Notes: a model not told the origin generated them from the letters alone. DNA of 48,152 nucleotides from Chlorobiota bacterium (GCA_016868665.1 VGGK01000017.1:1-48152); one strand, 5' to 3'; positions 1-11,005 are shown, counted from the first letter of the stretch. Translations and numbers: made by a program.

Positions 1-99
1 CCTCCCTCCTGATTCAATTGCCGTTAGCATTCGTCGAATCATTTTCTTACATTTCTCAATCCTGGAAAACCACAATCACAGCACATCTTTGTTATCCTT

Positions 100-3000
100 A
101 TGCACGATAAAATCAGAATTGCCGCTATTGTCGGGATGGAGCAATGCAACCAGCGGGTCTGGCGCGAAGTAAGGGAAAAAATCGGCGCTCATGCCGATCT
201 GACCCAATGGACCGATCAGGATCTGGAGCATCAGAACCCTGAAGCCGCCGAAGCGATCCGCAATGCAGACTGCATTTTCACCACCCTTATTCAGTTCAAG
301 GGTCAGGCGGACTGGCTGCATGAGCAGATAGAGCAGTCGAAGGTACGCACGATTTTCGCTTACGAATCGATGCCCGAGGTCATGCAGCTGACCAGGGTCG
401 GAAACTATGTGGTGTCGGGAGACGGCAGCGGCATGCCGGACATCGTCAAAAAGGTCGCCAAGATGCTGGTGAAGGGGCGCGACGAGGATGCGCTTTACGG
501 CTATATGAAGCTGCTCAAGATCATGCGCACCATGCTGCCGCTGATCCCCAAAAAAGCAAAGGATTTCAAGAACTGGATGCAGGTCTACACCTACTGGATG
601 CATCCGACCACCGAGAACCTCGCCTCGATGTTCAACTACATCATGGCCGAGTATTTCGAGATTGGCGTCAAGGCCGAAAAAGTTCAGGAAGTTCCTACCA
701 TGGGCTTCTACCATCCGGATGCTCCGGAATACCTTAAAGATCTTCACCACTACGAAAAGTGGCTGCACAAGCGCGATAAGGCCTCCGCAAAAAAACGCAA
801 CATTGCCATGCTCTTCTTCCGCAAGCACCTGCTGCAGGAAAAGGAGTATATCGACAATACCATACGCGCCATCGAACAGAAAGGGCTCAATCCCCTGCCG
901 GTGTTCGTGATGGGTGTGGAGGGCCACGTCGCCGCTCGCGAGTGGTTCACCCATGCCAACCCCGATATGCTCATCAACATGATGGGCTTCGGCTTCGTCG
1001 GCGGCCCGGCTGGTGCCACAACCCCGGGAGCTTCGAGCGCTGCGCGCGACGAGATTCTCGGCAAGATCAACGCGCCTTACGTGGTCTCGCAGCCGCTTTT
1101 CATACAGGATTTCAATTCGTGGAAATCGCAGGGCGTCGTGCCGCTGCAGTCGGCAATGACTTACTCGCTGCCTGAAATGGACGGTGCAGTCTGTCCTGTC
1201 GTGCTCGGCGCAGTGAAGGACGGTCGCCTGCAGACCGTACCCGACCGTCTCGAACGACTTTCTGGCATCGCAAAGAAATTTTCAGACCTGCGCACGCTTC
1301 CCAACAAGGAGAAGAAGGTTGCATTCGTCGTATACGACTATCCTCCGGGCATGGGCAAAAAGGCCAGCGCCGCGCTCCTCGACGTTCCGAAAAGCGTCTA
1401 TAAGATGCTCGAACGCCTGAAAGCGGAAGGATATGAGGTCGGCGAGCTTCCGGAATCGCCCGAAGCGCTGCTTGCCATGCTCGATCGTTCGACGGATTAC
1501 GAGATCCAGGCTCATGAGCAGGACTGTTTCTCTCTCGACCGCGAGACGTTCAACAGAATCACCACCGATCGTGAGCGCGAACGCATCGAGGGCCGCTGGA
1601 GCGGATTCCCCGGCGACATCGTGCCGGTGGGAACCGACAGACTCTTCATCGGCGGTCTGCGGCTCGGCAACGTCTTCATCGGCGTACAGCCGCGTCTCGG
1701 CATCCAGGGTGATCCGATGCGCCTGCTTTTCGACAAGGAGAACACGCCGCACCACCAGTACATCGCTTTCTACCGCTGGATCAGCCGGGAGTTCAAGGCA
1801 AACGCTCTCGTGCACGTCGGCATGCACGGCACCGTGGAGTGGATGCCCGGCCTGCAGCTCGGTGTTACCGGTGAATGCTGGTCGGATGCGCTGCTCGGCG
1901 AGGTGCCGCACTTCTACATCTACCCGATCAACAACCCGAGCGAAGCGAACATCGCCAAGCGCCGCGGTTACGCCACCATGATTTCGCACAACATCCCCCC
2001 GCTGGCGCGCGCCGGCCTCTACAAGGAACTTCCGGCTTTCAAGGAGATGCTGAACGACTACCGCGAACGCGGTCTCGAAAAAATCGTTGATGTCGAAACC
2101 GAGGAAGCCATTATCGAAAAGGCTCAGCAGCTCAACCTCACGGACGACTGCCCGCGCCTGGAGAACGAGACCTTCACCAACTATATCAGCAGGCTCTACA
2201 CCTACATGACGGAGCTGGAATGCCGCCTGATATCGAATTCGCTGCACGTTTTCGGCGAAACGCCGCTGCCTGAAACCCAGATCACGACCATCACCGAGTA
2301 CCTGAAGGTGCGCGGCAATGAGAAGTCGCTGCCCTCGGTGGTACTGCACGCCATCGGCGAAAGCAGGACTTACGGTGATTACGCAACGCTGGCCACACGC
2401 GCGCGCAAGGGCGAAGAGGTTGCTCTGAAAATGCGCGAAAAAGTTGACGATATCACCAGGGAGTTCATCGGCCAGACCATTTTCGGAAAGTCAAATCCTT
2501 CGACGGTCTTCAACGTGCTGACCGGCGGGGCGAAAGTTTCGCAGGAGCTGGCCGAAGCGATCAACGACTCGCTGAAAGAGGGCATCACCATGAAGCGTGC
2601 ACTCGATGACAACAGCGGCGAAATGGAGAGCTTCGTGCGCGCTCTTCGGGGCGAGTACCTTCCTTCGGGACCCGGAGGCGACCTTGTACGCGACGGAGCG
2701 GGCATTCTGCCGACCGGGCGCAACATCCATGCCATCGATCCGTGGCGCATCCCTTCGGAACTCGCATTCAAGCGCGGCAAGCAGATCGCCGAGACCATCA
2801 TCAGAAGGCATTGCGAAGAGAACAACGGGGAGTATCCCGAAACCATAGCCCAGGTGCTCTGGGGCCTCGACACCATCAAGAGCAAGGGCGAAGCCGTAGC
2901 GGTGATCATCCACCTGATGGGCGCCGAACCGGCGTACGACGCGCAGGGCAAGATCAGCCACTACCAGCTCATTCCTCTCGAAAAGCTCGGCAGGCCGCGT

Positions 3001-3903
3001 ATAGACGTGCTGATCCAGATCAGCTCGATATTCCGCGACACCTTCGGCGTGCTCGTGGACCATCTCGACAAACTGGTGAAAGATGCCGCCAAAGCCATCG
3101 AACCCCACGAGATGAACCACATCAGAAAACATGTCGATGCCGCCATCGCCGAGGGCAAGGATTTCGAGAGCGCCACTTCGCGCCTTTTCACCCAGGCTCC
3201 GGGAGCTTACGGTTCCCAGGTGGAGGAACTGGTCGAGGATTCCGCATGGGAATCTGAGGAGGACCTCGACAACATGTTTGTCAAGCGTACCGGCTTCGCT
3301 TACGGTGGAAACCGGTACGGCGATCAGCAGACCGACATCCTCAAGGGACTGCTCGGCACGGTTGACCGGGTCGTGCAGCAGGTCGATTCGGCGGAGTTCG
3401 GCATTTCCGATATCGACCGCTATTTCTCTTCGTCAGGTGCGCTGCAGCTCTCCGCCCGCCGCCGCAACCCGAAAGGCGACAGTGTGAAACTGAACTACGT
3501 CGAGACCTTCACGGCAGATGTGAAGATCGACGATGCTGACAAGGCGCTGAAGGTGGAGTTCCGCACCAAGCTGCTCAACCCGAAATGGTTCGAGACCATG
3601 CTGGAACAGGGCCACAGCGGCGCGACGGAAATCAGCAACCGCTTCACCTACATGCTGGGCTGGGATGCCGTTACAAAGGGAGTCGACGACTGGGTTTACA
3701 AGGAAGCCGCCCAGACCTATGCCATGGATCCGAATATGCGGGAACGGCTCATGAAAGTGAACCCGAAAGCGTTCAAGAATATCGTGGGGCGTATGCTCGA
3801 AGCGAGCGGCCGCGGTATGTGGAGCGCAGATCCTGACATGATCGAGAAACTTCAGGAGATCTACAGCGACCTCGAAGACCGCCTCGAAGGCATCGAAATC
3901 TGA
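100..3903 (+). CDS. bchS: Magnesium chelatase large subunit paralog (BchH family, BchS-like)
   Basis: Porphyrin-binding large subunit of Mg-chelatase, which works with BchI and BchD to insert Mg2+ into protoporphyrin IX, the first committed step of bacteriochlorophyll synthesis. The 1267-residue length and the CobN/BchH fold are typical. The motif GMHGTVEWMPG lies near residue 573, PTGRNIH near 870 and [10 protein letters not shown] near 1155. It is a clear paralog of the 1278-residue protein encoded next door. Where that copy reads GTHG...MPGK, this one reads GMHG...MPGL. I use bchS because, from memory, the paralog just upstream of bchH in Chlorobaculum tepidum (CT1955) has that name and is mainly needed for BChl c; the subtype is inferred from position. 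The ATG at 100 lacks a strong ribosome binding site. Confidence 0.93.
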   Translation: MHDKIRIAAIVGMEQCNQRVWREVREKIGAHADLTQWTDQDLEHQNPEAAEAIRNADCIFTTLIQFKGQADWLHEQIEQSKVRTIFAYESMPEVMQLTRVGNYVVSGDGSGMPDIVKKVAKMLVKGRDEDALYGYMKLLKIMRTMLPLIPKKAKDFKNWMQVYTYWMHPTTENLASMFNYIMAEYFEIGVKAEKVQEVPTMGFYHPDAPEYLKDLHHYEKWLHKRDKASAKKRNIAMLFFRKHLLQEKEYIDNTIRAIEQKGLNPLPVFVMGVEGHVAAREWFTHANPDMLINMMGFGFVGGPAGATTPGASSAARDEILGKINAPYVVSQPLFIQDFNSWKSQGVVPLQSAMTYSLPEMDGAVCPVVLGAVKDGRLQTVPDRLERLSGIAKKFSDLRTLPNKEKKVAFVVYDYPPGMGKKASAALLDVPKSVYKMLERLKAEGYEVGELPESPEALLAMLDRSTDYEIQAHEQDCFSLDRETFNRITTDRERERIEGRWSGFPGDIVPVGTDRLFIGGLRLGNVFIGVQPRLGIQGDPMRLLFDKENTPHHQYIAFYRWISREFKANALVHVGMHGTVEWMPGLQLGVTGECWSDALLGEVPHFYIYPINNPSEANIAKRRGYATMISHNIPPLARAGLYKELPAFKEMLNDYRERGLEKIVDVETEEAIIEKAQQLNLTDDCPRLENETFTNYISRLYTYMTELECRLISNSLHVFGETPLPETQITTITEYLKVRGNEKSLPSVVLHAIGESRTYGDYATLATRARKGEEVALKMREKVDDITREFIGQTIFGKSNPSTVFNVLTGGAKVSQELAEAINDSLKEGITMKRALDDNSGEMESFVRALRGEYLPSGPGGDLVRDGAGILPTGRNIHAIDPWRIPSELAFKRGKQIAETIIRRHCEENNGEYPETIAQVLWGLDTIKSKGEAVAVIIHLMGAEPAYDAQGKISHYQLIPLEKLGRPRIDVLIQISSIFRDTFGVLVDHLDKLVKDAAKAIEPHEMNHIRKHVDAAIAEGKDFESATSRLFTQAPGAYGSQVEELVEDSAWESEEDLDNMFVKRTGFAYGGNRYGDQQTDILKGLLGTVDRVVQQVDSAEFGISDIDRYFSSSGALQLSARRRNPKGDSVKLNYVETFTADVKIDDADKALKVEFRTKLLNPKWFETMLEQGHSGATEISNRFTYMLGWDAVTKGVDDWVYKEAAQTYAMDPNMRERLMKVNPKAFKNIVGRMLEASGRGMWSADPDMIEKLQEIYSDLEDRLEGIEI

Positions 3904-3916
3904 ACGATACCTGAAA

Positions 3917-3969
3917 CAGGACTGGAAAAGACCCGGCAGAGATCTTCGCCCCTTTTTCAGTCCTGCCGG
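3917..3969. terminator. Overlapping inverted repeats after bchS
   Basis: Just after the bchS stop, CAGGACTGgAAAAg (3917-3930) can pair with ccTTTTTCAGTCCTG (3951-3965), and CCGGCAG (3933-3939) can pair with CTGCCGG (3963-3969). The two pairings share the bases at 3963-3965 and so exclude each other. No clear U-tract follows the second arm. It may end or attenuate the bchS transcript; this is a structural reading only. Confidence 0.4.
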
Positions 3970-4043
3970 TCAAACACAGGGACTGGTTGAAAGGGCTTTT
4001 CGTTTTACGCTTTCTATTTGGTATATTTGGCAAAATTGCGTTT

Positions 4044-4457
4044 ATGGCATCTGGCAGAAGCAATATATCGCGCAGTGTCTGGCGTTTCTTTGAGATAGCG
4101 CTTTTTTTCGCAGTATCGGTTGTCGGGTTCAGCATGTACGCCAAAACCGCAACCTTCAATGCGAAACAGAAATCACGCGCGCAGCAGCAGCAGGGTTCCG
4201 GATGCCCGGCCGAATTGTACTCGATCAGCCTGACGCTTTTCCACTCGCCCTTTCAGCATGCAGTTCCGTTTACAGGCAAAGCTTCTTCGCATGATAGCGC
4301 AGCAGCAACAGGCCTTGAGTTCCAGCATGCCTCGCATCTATGCGTCATTGCCTATCCGCACCATTCTTCGGTTTTTATTTCAGACATTCCTTCCTCCCCT
4401 GTCTTTACAGCTTTTCCCCGCAATCTTCTCCAGCAGAACCCCGTTCTTCTGATTTAA
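4044..4457 (+). CDS. Hypothetical membrane-anchored or secreted small protein
   Basis: Not recognised. An open frame of about 137 residues fills the gap between bchS and bchH on the same strand. It has a basic N-terminus (MASGRSNISRSVWRFFE), one hydrophobic segment (IALFFAVSVVGFSMYA, about residues 18-33), a Gln/Lys-rich linker and a His/Ser/Pro-rich tail with two Cys. This reads as a signal anchor with an exported domain. A TTG at 3987 would add 19 residues, but the AT-rich stretch before 4044 looks more like promoter, so I prefer the ATG. From memory the C. tepidum numbering (CT1955, CT1957) leaves room for one gene here. It could be a chance ORF. Confidence 0.45.
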   Translation: MASGRSNISRSVWRFFEIALFFAVSVVGFSMYAKTATFNAKQKSRAQQQQGSGCPAELYSISLTLFHSPFQHAVPFTGKASSHDSAAATGLEFQHASHLCVIAYPHHSSVFISDIPSSPVFTAFPRNLLQQNPVLLI

Positions 4458-4475
4458 GCGTCAACCTTCGACAGC

Positions 4476-4506
4476 GTCCATGCTCCTTTTTGCTCAATGC
4501 ATGGAC
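4476..4506. other. Perfect 8-bp hairpin upstream of bchH
   Basis: GTCCATGC (4476-4483) and GCATGGAC (4499-4506) are exact inverted copies around a 15-base T-rich loop, about 100 bases before the bchH start. It could be a terminator for the preceding small ORF, a leader structure or an operator. The T-run lies in the loop, so it is not a standard intrinsic terminator. Confidence 0.4.
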
Positions 4507-4603
4507 CCATTATGGCCGCCGTTGACCGTTCAGAGCGGCAAGCAGCCATGAATTATTCCATTCAGGTTAAAAAAACAACCCGTGTCAAAACAAGGTTGAC
4601 CGT

Positions 4604-7600
4604 ATGCGTTTTGTGTTCCTTACGATGGAGGCCACCAACAACAGCGCACTTAAAAGCGCTGCGGAAGAGCTGAACCGCAGATTCGATACCGGAATTGAGG
4701 TCTCTCTTTTCAACCTCGGTCTCCGGCACGACAGCGACCAGTGGGAGAAACTGGAACGCGCGTTCCGTTCTGCCGATTTTATTTTCGGTTCGATGCTGTT
4801 CAGCGAAGAAATCGTTCGTCCGCTGGAGCTGCTGCTCGACAAGGCTGCATGCCCGATATGCATCATCACCAGCAATCCGGCATTGCTTACCCGTACAAGA
4901 ATGGGTAAGTTTTCCCTGCGCAAGCCGATGGATGATCAGCAGAAAGAACCCGGCATATTCAGGCAATGGGCGGCAAAGCTCAAACCGAAGCACAGCCACG
5001 GAGAAAGCCGGCGGCAGCTCGCGCTCGCAAGAAATGTCGGCAGGATCATGAAGTACATTCCCGGCAAAGCCCGGGACATCCATACCTTCATTGCCGCGCA
5101 CCAGTTCTGGCTGAATGGATCGCAGGAGAACATGGAGCGGTTCCTGTCGCTCATAGCCGACCGTTATGTTCCTGCCTGGAAAGGAAAGCTGCCGCAGTCG
5201 GACCCGGTTTTCTATCCTGATTCAGGACTCTTCCACCCGGATGCTCCCGAGCACTTTCTGAATGCCGGGGAGTTCATTACATGGCAACAGGACAACCGCC
5301 CGAAACTGAAAAAAGGCCCGGTCGCAATCCTCGCCATGCGTTCGACCGTGCTGAGCAGGAACCTCCTGCATCTTGAACAGATCGTCAGGGAACTGGAGTC
5401 GCAAGGTATCGGCGCCTGCATAGCCTACAGCGGAGGACTCGATTTCAGATCCGCGCTCGACCGGTTTTTCGATCCGCAAAGACCCGGCACGATCAGACCT
5501 GGGCTCATTGTCAACGCAACAGGTTTCTCGCTTGTAGGCGGTCCTGCCGAAACCAGGGCAACTGAAGCGGTCGAGGCGTTAAAAAAGCTCGATACGCCCT
5601 GTTATAATCTCATCCCCCTCTCCTTCCAGTCCATCGGGCAGTGGCAAGAGAACGATCAGGGCCTGACTCCGCTGCAGACCGCTCTCTCCGTTGCGGTACC
5701 GGAGCTTGACGGCACCATCGAGCCCCATGTCTATGCCGGCACGGGCAACGACCGTACAATCCCCCTCGAACGGGAGATTGAGTTCATAACCCGGAGAATC
5801 GACCGATTTCTCCGGTTGCGCGACAAACCTCCGGCTGAAAAAAAAATCGCCATCGTACTCTTCAATTTTCCTCCGAATCTCGGCAACGCCGGTACCGCTG
5901 CCTATCTTGATGTCTTTGAAAGCCTCATGCGGCTGCTCGGCGAAATGCATAAAGCCGGCTATTCGGTCGACATGCCTGCAGGCGTCGAAGAGCTCAAAGA
6001 GCGACTGCTCGAAGGAAACCGGCTCGTCTACGGCACGGACGGCAATGTTGCGGCCAATCTGCCTACCGACGAGTACCGGAAGCTTTTTGCAGCATACAGC
6101 GAAATAGAACCGTTCTGGGGAGACGCTCCCGGAGAGATCCTAGCCGACCGTAACGGGTTCCACATTCTCGGCTGCCGGTTCGGCAACGTCTTCATCGGCC
6201 AGCAGCCTTCGTTCGGCTACGAGAAAGATCCCATGCGCCTGCTCATGGCAAAGGATGCGGCTCCGAACCATGCATTCGCGGCTTTCTACACCTGGATCGA
6301 GCGCTGTTTCGACGCCGATGCGGTTCTGCATTTCGGCACGCACGGCGCGCTGGAGTTCATGCCGGGCAAACAGGCCGGTCTTTCCTTCGGGTGCTGGCCT
6401 GCACGGCTGATCGGAACGTTGCCGAACTTCTACTGCTACTGCGTGAACAATCCGAGCGAGGGAGCCATTGCAAAACGGCGAAGTTTCGCGACCCTTGTCA
6501 GCTATCTCTCCCCTCCACTCGAACATGCGGGGCTCTACAAAGGCCTGCGCAAGCTCAGGAATCTTCTGGCAGCCGCCGGGCGGCAGCCTCAGGAGGAGCT
6601 TTTCGAGGAGATCCGATTGCTTGCCTCAGAACTCGACATCCATACAGCACATGCTCCCGAAGAAAGAGAGGCCTATCTTTCGGCTCTCGGCAGCGAACTC
6701 TACCTGATCGAGGAACGGATGATTCCGATGGGTCTGCACATCATGGGCGAAGCGCCCTCTGCGGAAAGACTGGTCGATCATCTTGCTCTGCTCGCAGAAC
6801 ACTGCCGTCCGGAACTCGACAACCGGTCGCTTCCGGAACTCATCTGCAACGCAGGAAAAATCGATTATCACGAACTGCTCGAACGTACCGGCAGTGACCG
6901 GAACGCCTTGAGCGAGTGGCAGGAAATCCTCTCGCTCTGCAGGGAGGCGATCAGGCTCTTTACCGGGCATTTATCTCCGGAACGAACCGGAACCGGTCCG
7001 GATATCCGCACCATCCTTGAAGGAAGCTTTCCGGTAAGGGTATCGGAAGCGGACAGCTTTCTCAACCGCAAAGCCGGTCTGAAAAGCACAGACCTGCAGA
7101 AGTTCTGGCAGTTTCTCGAGAGGGTTCTCGGCAACCTTGCCGTAAACGACGAATTGCAGGCTGTCCTGCGCGCGCTCGATGGGGCCTACATTCCTCCCTC
7201 TCCGGGTAACGATCTTGTGCGCAATCCCGATATCGTACCGACGGGAAGAAATATCCACAGCCTCGATCCCTACAGCATACCCTCAGCTTATGCCTCTCGG
7301 GCCGGAAGCTCTTCCGCCCGGGAGCTGATCGAACAATACCGGAAGGAACACGGCTGCATTCCGGAATCCATCGCCCTGATCCTCTGGGGAACGGACAATC
7401 TTAAAAGCGACGGCGAAGGCATAGCGCAAGCACTCTCGCTGATGGGAGCGAAACCGAAAACCGACGAACTGGGCAAAACGAGCGACGTTGAGCTGATACC
7501 ACTGGACGATCTGGGACGGCCGCGCATCGACGTGGTTATCACCGTCAGCGGTATTTTCAGGGATCTGCTCACTCCCCAGGTGAAGCTGCTCGACAAAGCC

Positions 7601-8440
7601 GCAAGGATGGCCGCTGCAGCGGACGAACCTGTGGAGATGAACTATGTCAGAAAACATGCCCTGCTTGAAATGCAGGAAAAAAATTGTTCTTTTTCCGATG
7701 CATCGAACAGGGTATTTTCCAACGCTCCGGGCAGCTACGGCGCAAATGTAAACCATCTGGTCGAAAGCAGTACCTGGGAGGAGGAAAAACAGCTTGCCGA
7801 CGCGTTCGTGAGCCGCAAAAGTTTCGCCGCAACCGAAAGCGGAGAGTGGAAGGAGTGCCCCGACGCCCTGCGCTCAGCCCTGCGCAACGTTACCGTAACC
7901 TTTCAGAATATCGACAGCTTTGAAATCGGGATTTCTGATATTGATCATTATTATGAGTATCTTGGCGGAGTTTCGAAAACCGTCGAGCATCTGAGCGGTT
8001 CGAAACCCGACATTCTGGTCGGCGATATCAATGGATTCGGACAGAAGCAGCGGATAACCCCGCTCGAAAAAATGGTGGCTCTCGAAACCCGCACCAAGCT
8101 GCTCAATCCGAAATGGTACGAAGCGATGCTCGAACACGGTTACCAGGGAGTGAGGGAGATCGAGTCGCACCTCAGCAACACCTACGGATGGAGCGCCACA
8201 GCGTCTGCGGTGGGCGACTGGACATATCAGCAGTTCAACGAAACGTTCCTGAAAGATCCTGCGATGCTCGAGCGGCTGACGGGTCTGAACATGCATGCCG
8301 TATGCTCAATGACCCGGCGCCTGCTTGAAGCCAATTCGAGGGGATTCTGGAATACCGATGACAAAACCATCGAAGACCTGCAGCGACTTTACGAAGATCT
8401 CGAGTCGAGGATCGAGGGCATCGAAGGCTCTCAGGGCTGA
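4604..8440 (+). CDS. bchH: Magnesium chelatase subunit H
   Basis: Large, porphyrin-binding subunit of Mg-chelatase (1278 residues). The canonical family motif [14 protein letters not shown] lies near residue 575, [11 protein letters not shown] near 880 and [10 protein letters not shown] near 1165, colinear with the upstream bchS product. It sits 50 bases upstream of bchM and reads into it. This fits known handover of Mg-protoporphyrin IX from the H subunit to the methyltransferase. In Chlorobaculum tepidum the copy next to bchM is the one named bchH. The start is the ATG inside gaccgtATGcgt at 4604. No strong Shine-Dalgarno sequence is visible, as for several genes in this window. Confidence 0.94.
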   Translation: MRFVFLTMEATNNSALKSAAEELNRRFDTGIEVSLFNLGLRHDSDQWEKLERAFRSADFIFGSMLFSEEIVRPLELLLDKAACPICIITSNPALLTRTRMGKFSLRKPMDDQQKEPGIFRQWAAKLKPKHSHGESRRQLALARNVGRIMKYIPGKARDIHTFIAAHQFWLNGSQENMERFLSLIADRYVPAWKGKLPQSDPVFYPDSGLFHPDAPEHFLNAGEFITWQQDNRPKLKKGPVAILAMRSTVLSRNLLHLEQIVRELESQGIGACIAYSGGLDFRSALDRFFDPQRPGTIRPGLIVNATGFSLVGGPAETRATEAVEALKKLDTPCYNLIPLSFQSIGQWQENDQGLTPLQTALSVAVPELDGTIEPHVYAGTGNDRTIPLEREIEFITRRIDRFLRLRDKPPAEKKIAIVLFNFPPNLGNAGTAAYLDVFESLMRLLGEMHKAGYSVDMPAGVEELKERLLEGNRLVYGTDGNVAANLPTDEYRKLFAAYSEIEPFWGDAPGEILADRNGFHILGCRFGNVFIGQQPSFGYEKDPMRLLMAKDAAPNHAFAAFYTWIERCFDADAVLHFGTHGALEFMPGKQAGLSFGCWPARLIGTLPNFYCYCVNNPSEGAIAKRRSFATLVSYLSPPLEHAGLYKGLRKLRNLLAAAGRQPQEELFEEIRLLASELDIHTAHAPEEREAYLSALGSELYLIEERMIPMGLHIMGEAPSAERLVDHLALLAEHCRPELDNRSLPELICNAGKIDYHELLERTGSDRNALSEWQEILSLCREAIRLFTGHLSPERTGTGPDIRTILEGSFPVRVSEADSFLNRKAGLKSTDLQKFWQFLERVLGNLAVNDELQAVLRALDGAYIPPSPGNDLVRNPDIVPTGRNIHSLDPYSIPSAYASRAGSSSARELIEQYRKEHGCIPESIALILWGTDNLKSDGEGIAQALSLMGAKPKTDELGKTSDVELIPLDDLGRPRIDVVITVSGIFRDLLTPQVKLLDKAARMAAAADEPVEMNYVRKHALLEMQEKNCSFSDASNRVFSNAPGSYGANVNHLVESSTWEEEKQLADAFVSRKSFAATESGEWKECPDALRSALRNVTVTFQNIDSFEIGISDIDHYYEYLGGVSKTVEHLSGSKPDILVGDINGFGQKQRITPLEKMVALETRTKLLNPKWYEAMLEHGYQGVREIESHLSNTYGWSATASAVGDWTYQQFNETFLKDPAMLERLTGLNMHAVCSMTRRLLEANSRGFWNTDDKTIEDLQRLYEDLESRIEGIEGSQG

Positions 8441-8490
8441 ATTGAAATAAATAACAATCACATTAACTTATCAACGACAAAAACCGAAAC

Positions 8491-9189
8491 ATGAGCAGCT
8501 CCTCTTTCAATGCCGAAGAACACAAGAACATGCTTCGCTCGTATTTCAACGGCCAGGGCTTCCAGCGCTGGGCATCGATATACGGCGACGACAAACTCTC
8601 AACCGTGCGCAATACCGTCCGCCAGGGCCATGCGGTCATGATGGACAGGGCGTTCGACTGGCTGCAGCAGCTCGGTCTGCCGAAAGGGGCAACTGTGCTC
8701 GATGCGGGTTGCGGCACGGGACTGTTCAGTATCCGTCTGGCAAAAGCCGGCTACAAGGTCAAGTCGGTCGATATCGCCTCGCAGATGGTGGAAAAGGCAA
8801 AAGCCGATGCGACGAAAGAGGGCGTAGCCGGCAACATCGAGTTCGAGGTCAACACGATCGAGTCGGTCAAGGGCTCCTTCGATGCCGTGGTCTGTTTCGA
8901 CGTGCTCATCCACTACCCGGCCGAAGGCTTCCGCCAGGCGTTTGCAAACCTGAGCAGTCTGACGAAAGGTTCGGTGATTTTCACCTATGCGCCGTACAAC
9001 AACATCCTCGCTTTCCAGCACTGGATCGGCGGTTATTTCCCGAAAAAGGAACGTCGTACGACCATCCAGATGATCCGGGACGAAGAGATGCAGAAAGCCA
9101 TCGTGGAAAACGGAATGCGGGTAAAAAACAGCGAAAAGATCAGTTTCGGCTTCTACCACACCATGCTGATGAACACCTCTCGCAAATGA
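8491..9189 (+). CDS. bchM: Mg-protoporphyrin IX methyltransferase
   Basis: SAM-dependent methylation of the C13 propionate of Mg-protoporphyrin IX, giving the monomethyl ester that BchE cyclises. The protein has 232 residues, usual for BchM. The class I methyltransferase motif VLDAGCGTG is at residues 69-77, motif II (SVDIASQMV) follows, and [14 protein letters not shown] is the motif IV region. It sits 50 bases after bchH and before bchE, so three consecutive pathway steps lie in a row. Chance of another methyltransferase function is low given the context. Confidence 0.95.
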   Translation: MSSSSFNAEEHKNMLRSYFNGQGFQRWASIYGDDKLSTVRNTVRQGHAVMMDRAFDWLQQLGLPKGATVLDAGCGTGLFSIRLAKAGYKVKSVDIASQMVEKAKADATKEGVAGNIEFEVNTIESVKGSFDAVVCFDVLIHYPAEGFRQAFANLSSLTKGSVIFTYAPYNNILAFQHWIGGYFPKKERRTTIQMIRDEEMQKAIVENGMRVKNSEKISFGFYHTMLMNTSRK

Positions 9190-9281
9190 GCATCCCGAGA
9201 AAAGCGTATGACAATTTTATAAATAAATCGTAAATTGATTGTTCAGGGATTTTTTATTCAGACAATGCCGGTTTAGAATGT

Positions 9282-9330
9282 TTGACCAAGGCATTCCCTA
9301 TTTCGTAATACAACACACATATCTGGAGGG
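9282..9330 (+). promoter_or_regulatory. Candidate sigma-70 promoter and RBS of bchE
   Basis: TTGACC at 9282-9287 and TAATAC at 9306-9311 are separated by 18 bases, a good match to a housekeeping -35/-10 pair. A strong Shine-Dalgarno GGAGGG (9325-9330) lies nine bases before the bchE ATG. An inverted repeat AATGCC...GGCATT overlaps the -35 region (about 9264-9295) and could bind a regulator. If correct, bchE can be transcribed apart from bchHM. Confidence 0.5.
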
Positions 9331-9339
9331 TGGATACCG

Positions 9340-10980
9340 ATGAAAATACTGATGATTCAGCCTAATTATCATTCAGGTGGAGCTGAAATTGCCGGTAACT
9401 GGACGCCAAGCTGGGTTGCTTATATCGGTGGCGCCCTGAAACAGGCCGGGTTCGATCAAATTCGTTTTGTCGATGCCATGGCCGACGACATCCCTGACGA
9501 TCAGATTGAAGAGATCATCCGGAAAAACAATCCGGATGTGGTGATGGCTACAAATATCACGCCATCGATCTTCAAGGCCCAGGATATCATGAAAATCGCC
9601 AAGAAGGTCAATCCGAAAATCCGCACCATCATGGGCGGCATTCACTCGACCTTCATGTACCCGCAGGTACTGACCGAAGCACCGGAAACCGACTATGTCA
9701 TCCGCGGCGAAGGAGAAGAAGTTGCCGTGAACCTCATCAGGTCCATTGCCGCCGGTACCGATAAACAGGACCGCAGCGAAATCACCGGCATCGCCTATAT
9801 CGACGACGAAGGCAAGGTGTTCGCAACGGCAGCCCATCCGGTCATCGAAGATCTCGATACCCTGACTCCCGACTGGAGCCTATACGACTGGGACAAGTAC
9901 ATTTACACCCCGCTCAACTGCCGCCTTGCCGTACCGAACTTCGCCCGCGGCTGCCCCTTTACCTGCACCTTCTGTTCGCAGTGGCAGTTCTGGCGCCGGT
10001 ACCGCGCACGCAGCCCGAAGCATTTCGTTGACGAAATCGAGGTTCTCGTCAAAAAATACAAAGTCGGCTTCTTCATTCTTGCCGACGAAGAACCGACCAT
10101 CAACAAGCAGAAGTTCGTTGCGCTCTGCCAGGAGCTTATCGATCGCAAACTCGACGTCACCTGGGGAATCAACACCCGCGTGACCGACATCATGCGCGAT
10201 GCCGATCTGCTTCCGTTCTTCCGCAAGGCCGGTCTGGTGCATGTCTCGCTCGGCACCGAAGCAGCAAGCCAGATGAACCTGAACCGGTTCCGCAAGGAAA
10301 CCACCATCGAAGAGAACAAGTACGCAATCAAGCTGTTACAGAAAAACGGCATCGTGGCCGAAGCCCAGTTCGTCATGGGACTCGAGCACGAAACCCCGGA
10401 AACCATCGAGGAAACCTACCAGCTCTGCAAGGACTGGGATCCCGACATGGCCAACTGGACCATTTACACGCCGTGGCCATTCTCGGATCTCTTCAAGGAA
10501 CTTGGCGACAGGGTCGAGGTTCGCGACTACTCGCGGTACAACTTCGTCTCGCCCATCATCAAGCCGGACAACATGGAACGCGAGGATGTGCTCAAGGGCG
10601 TGCTGAAATCATACGCCCGGTTCTACGCGCGCAAAACCTTCTTCAGCTATCCGTGGATCAAGGATCCATATGTGCGCAAGTATATGCTGGGATGTCTCAA
10701 GGCTTTCGCGCAAACAACCATCACCAAGCGTTTCTACGATATCGACCGCGTCAAGACCAAGAACCGCAAGATCGAAATCGATCTCGGTTTCGACCAGTCG
10801 AGGATCCTCACCCAGGACGAGGTGAAGAACCTCAAGGAACTTCGTCCGGAAATGGTTGCCGATATGAGCTTCGGCCTGAAGGAAGCCGGTTACCAGCGCG
10901 AGCACGACGAGCACGACTGGGACGCCTTCGACGAAAGCACCATCAAGGATCGTACCTCGTCGACGGTACGCAACTGCTGA
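9340..10980 (+). CDS. bchE: Anaerobic Mg-protoporphyrin IX monomethyl ester cyclase (radical SAM)
   Basis: Oxygen-independent cyclase that builds ring E of chlorophylls using water as oxygen donor. At 546 residues it has the two-domain layout of the family: an N-terminal cobalamin-binding-type domain (about residues 1-150) and a radical SAM domain with the CxxxCxxC cluster motif RGCPFTCTFC (Cys205, Cys209, Cys212). It follows bchH and bchM in reaction order. An AGGGTGG-rich ribosome site and a promoter candidate precede it, and a strong hairpin terminator follows. Anaerobic BchE rather than the oxygen-dependent AcsF fits a strict anaerobe. Confidence 0.95.
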   Translation: MKILMIQPNYHSGGAEIAGNWTPSWVAYIGGALKQAGFDQIRFVDAMADDIPDDQIEEIIRKNNPDVVMATNITPSIFKAQDIMKIAKKVNPKIRTIMGGIHSTFMYPQVLTEAPETDYVIRGEGEEVAVNLIRSIAAGTDKQDRSEITGIAYIDDEGKVFATAAHPVIEDLDTLTPDWSLYDWDKYIYTPLNCRLAVPNFARGCPFTCTFCSQWQFWRRYRARSPKHFVDEIEVLVKKYKVGFFILADEEPTINKQKFVALCQELIDRKLDVTWGINTRVTDIMRDADLLPFFRKAGLVHVSLGTEAASQMNLNRFRKETTIEENKYAIKLLQKNGIVAEAQFVMGLEHETPETIEETYQLCKDWDPDMANWTIYTPWPFSDLFKELGDRVEVRDYSRYNFVSPIIKPDNMEREDVLKGVLKSYARFYARKTFFSYPWIKDPYVRKYMLGCLKAFAQTTITKRFYDIDRVKTKNRKIEIDLGFDQSRILTQDEVKNLKELRPEMVADMSFGLKEAGYQREHDEHDWDAFDESTIKDRTSSTVRNC

Positions 10981-11005
10981 TCGGCTGCGTCCATCACAAA
11001 AACAG

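Noticed and set aside
4190-4240. Cobalamin riboswitch before bchH
   Set aside because: No B12-box-like sequence or the expected stems could be found in the spacer.
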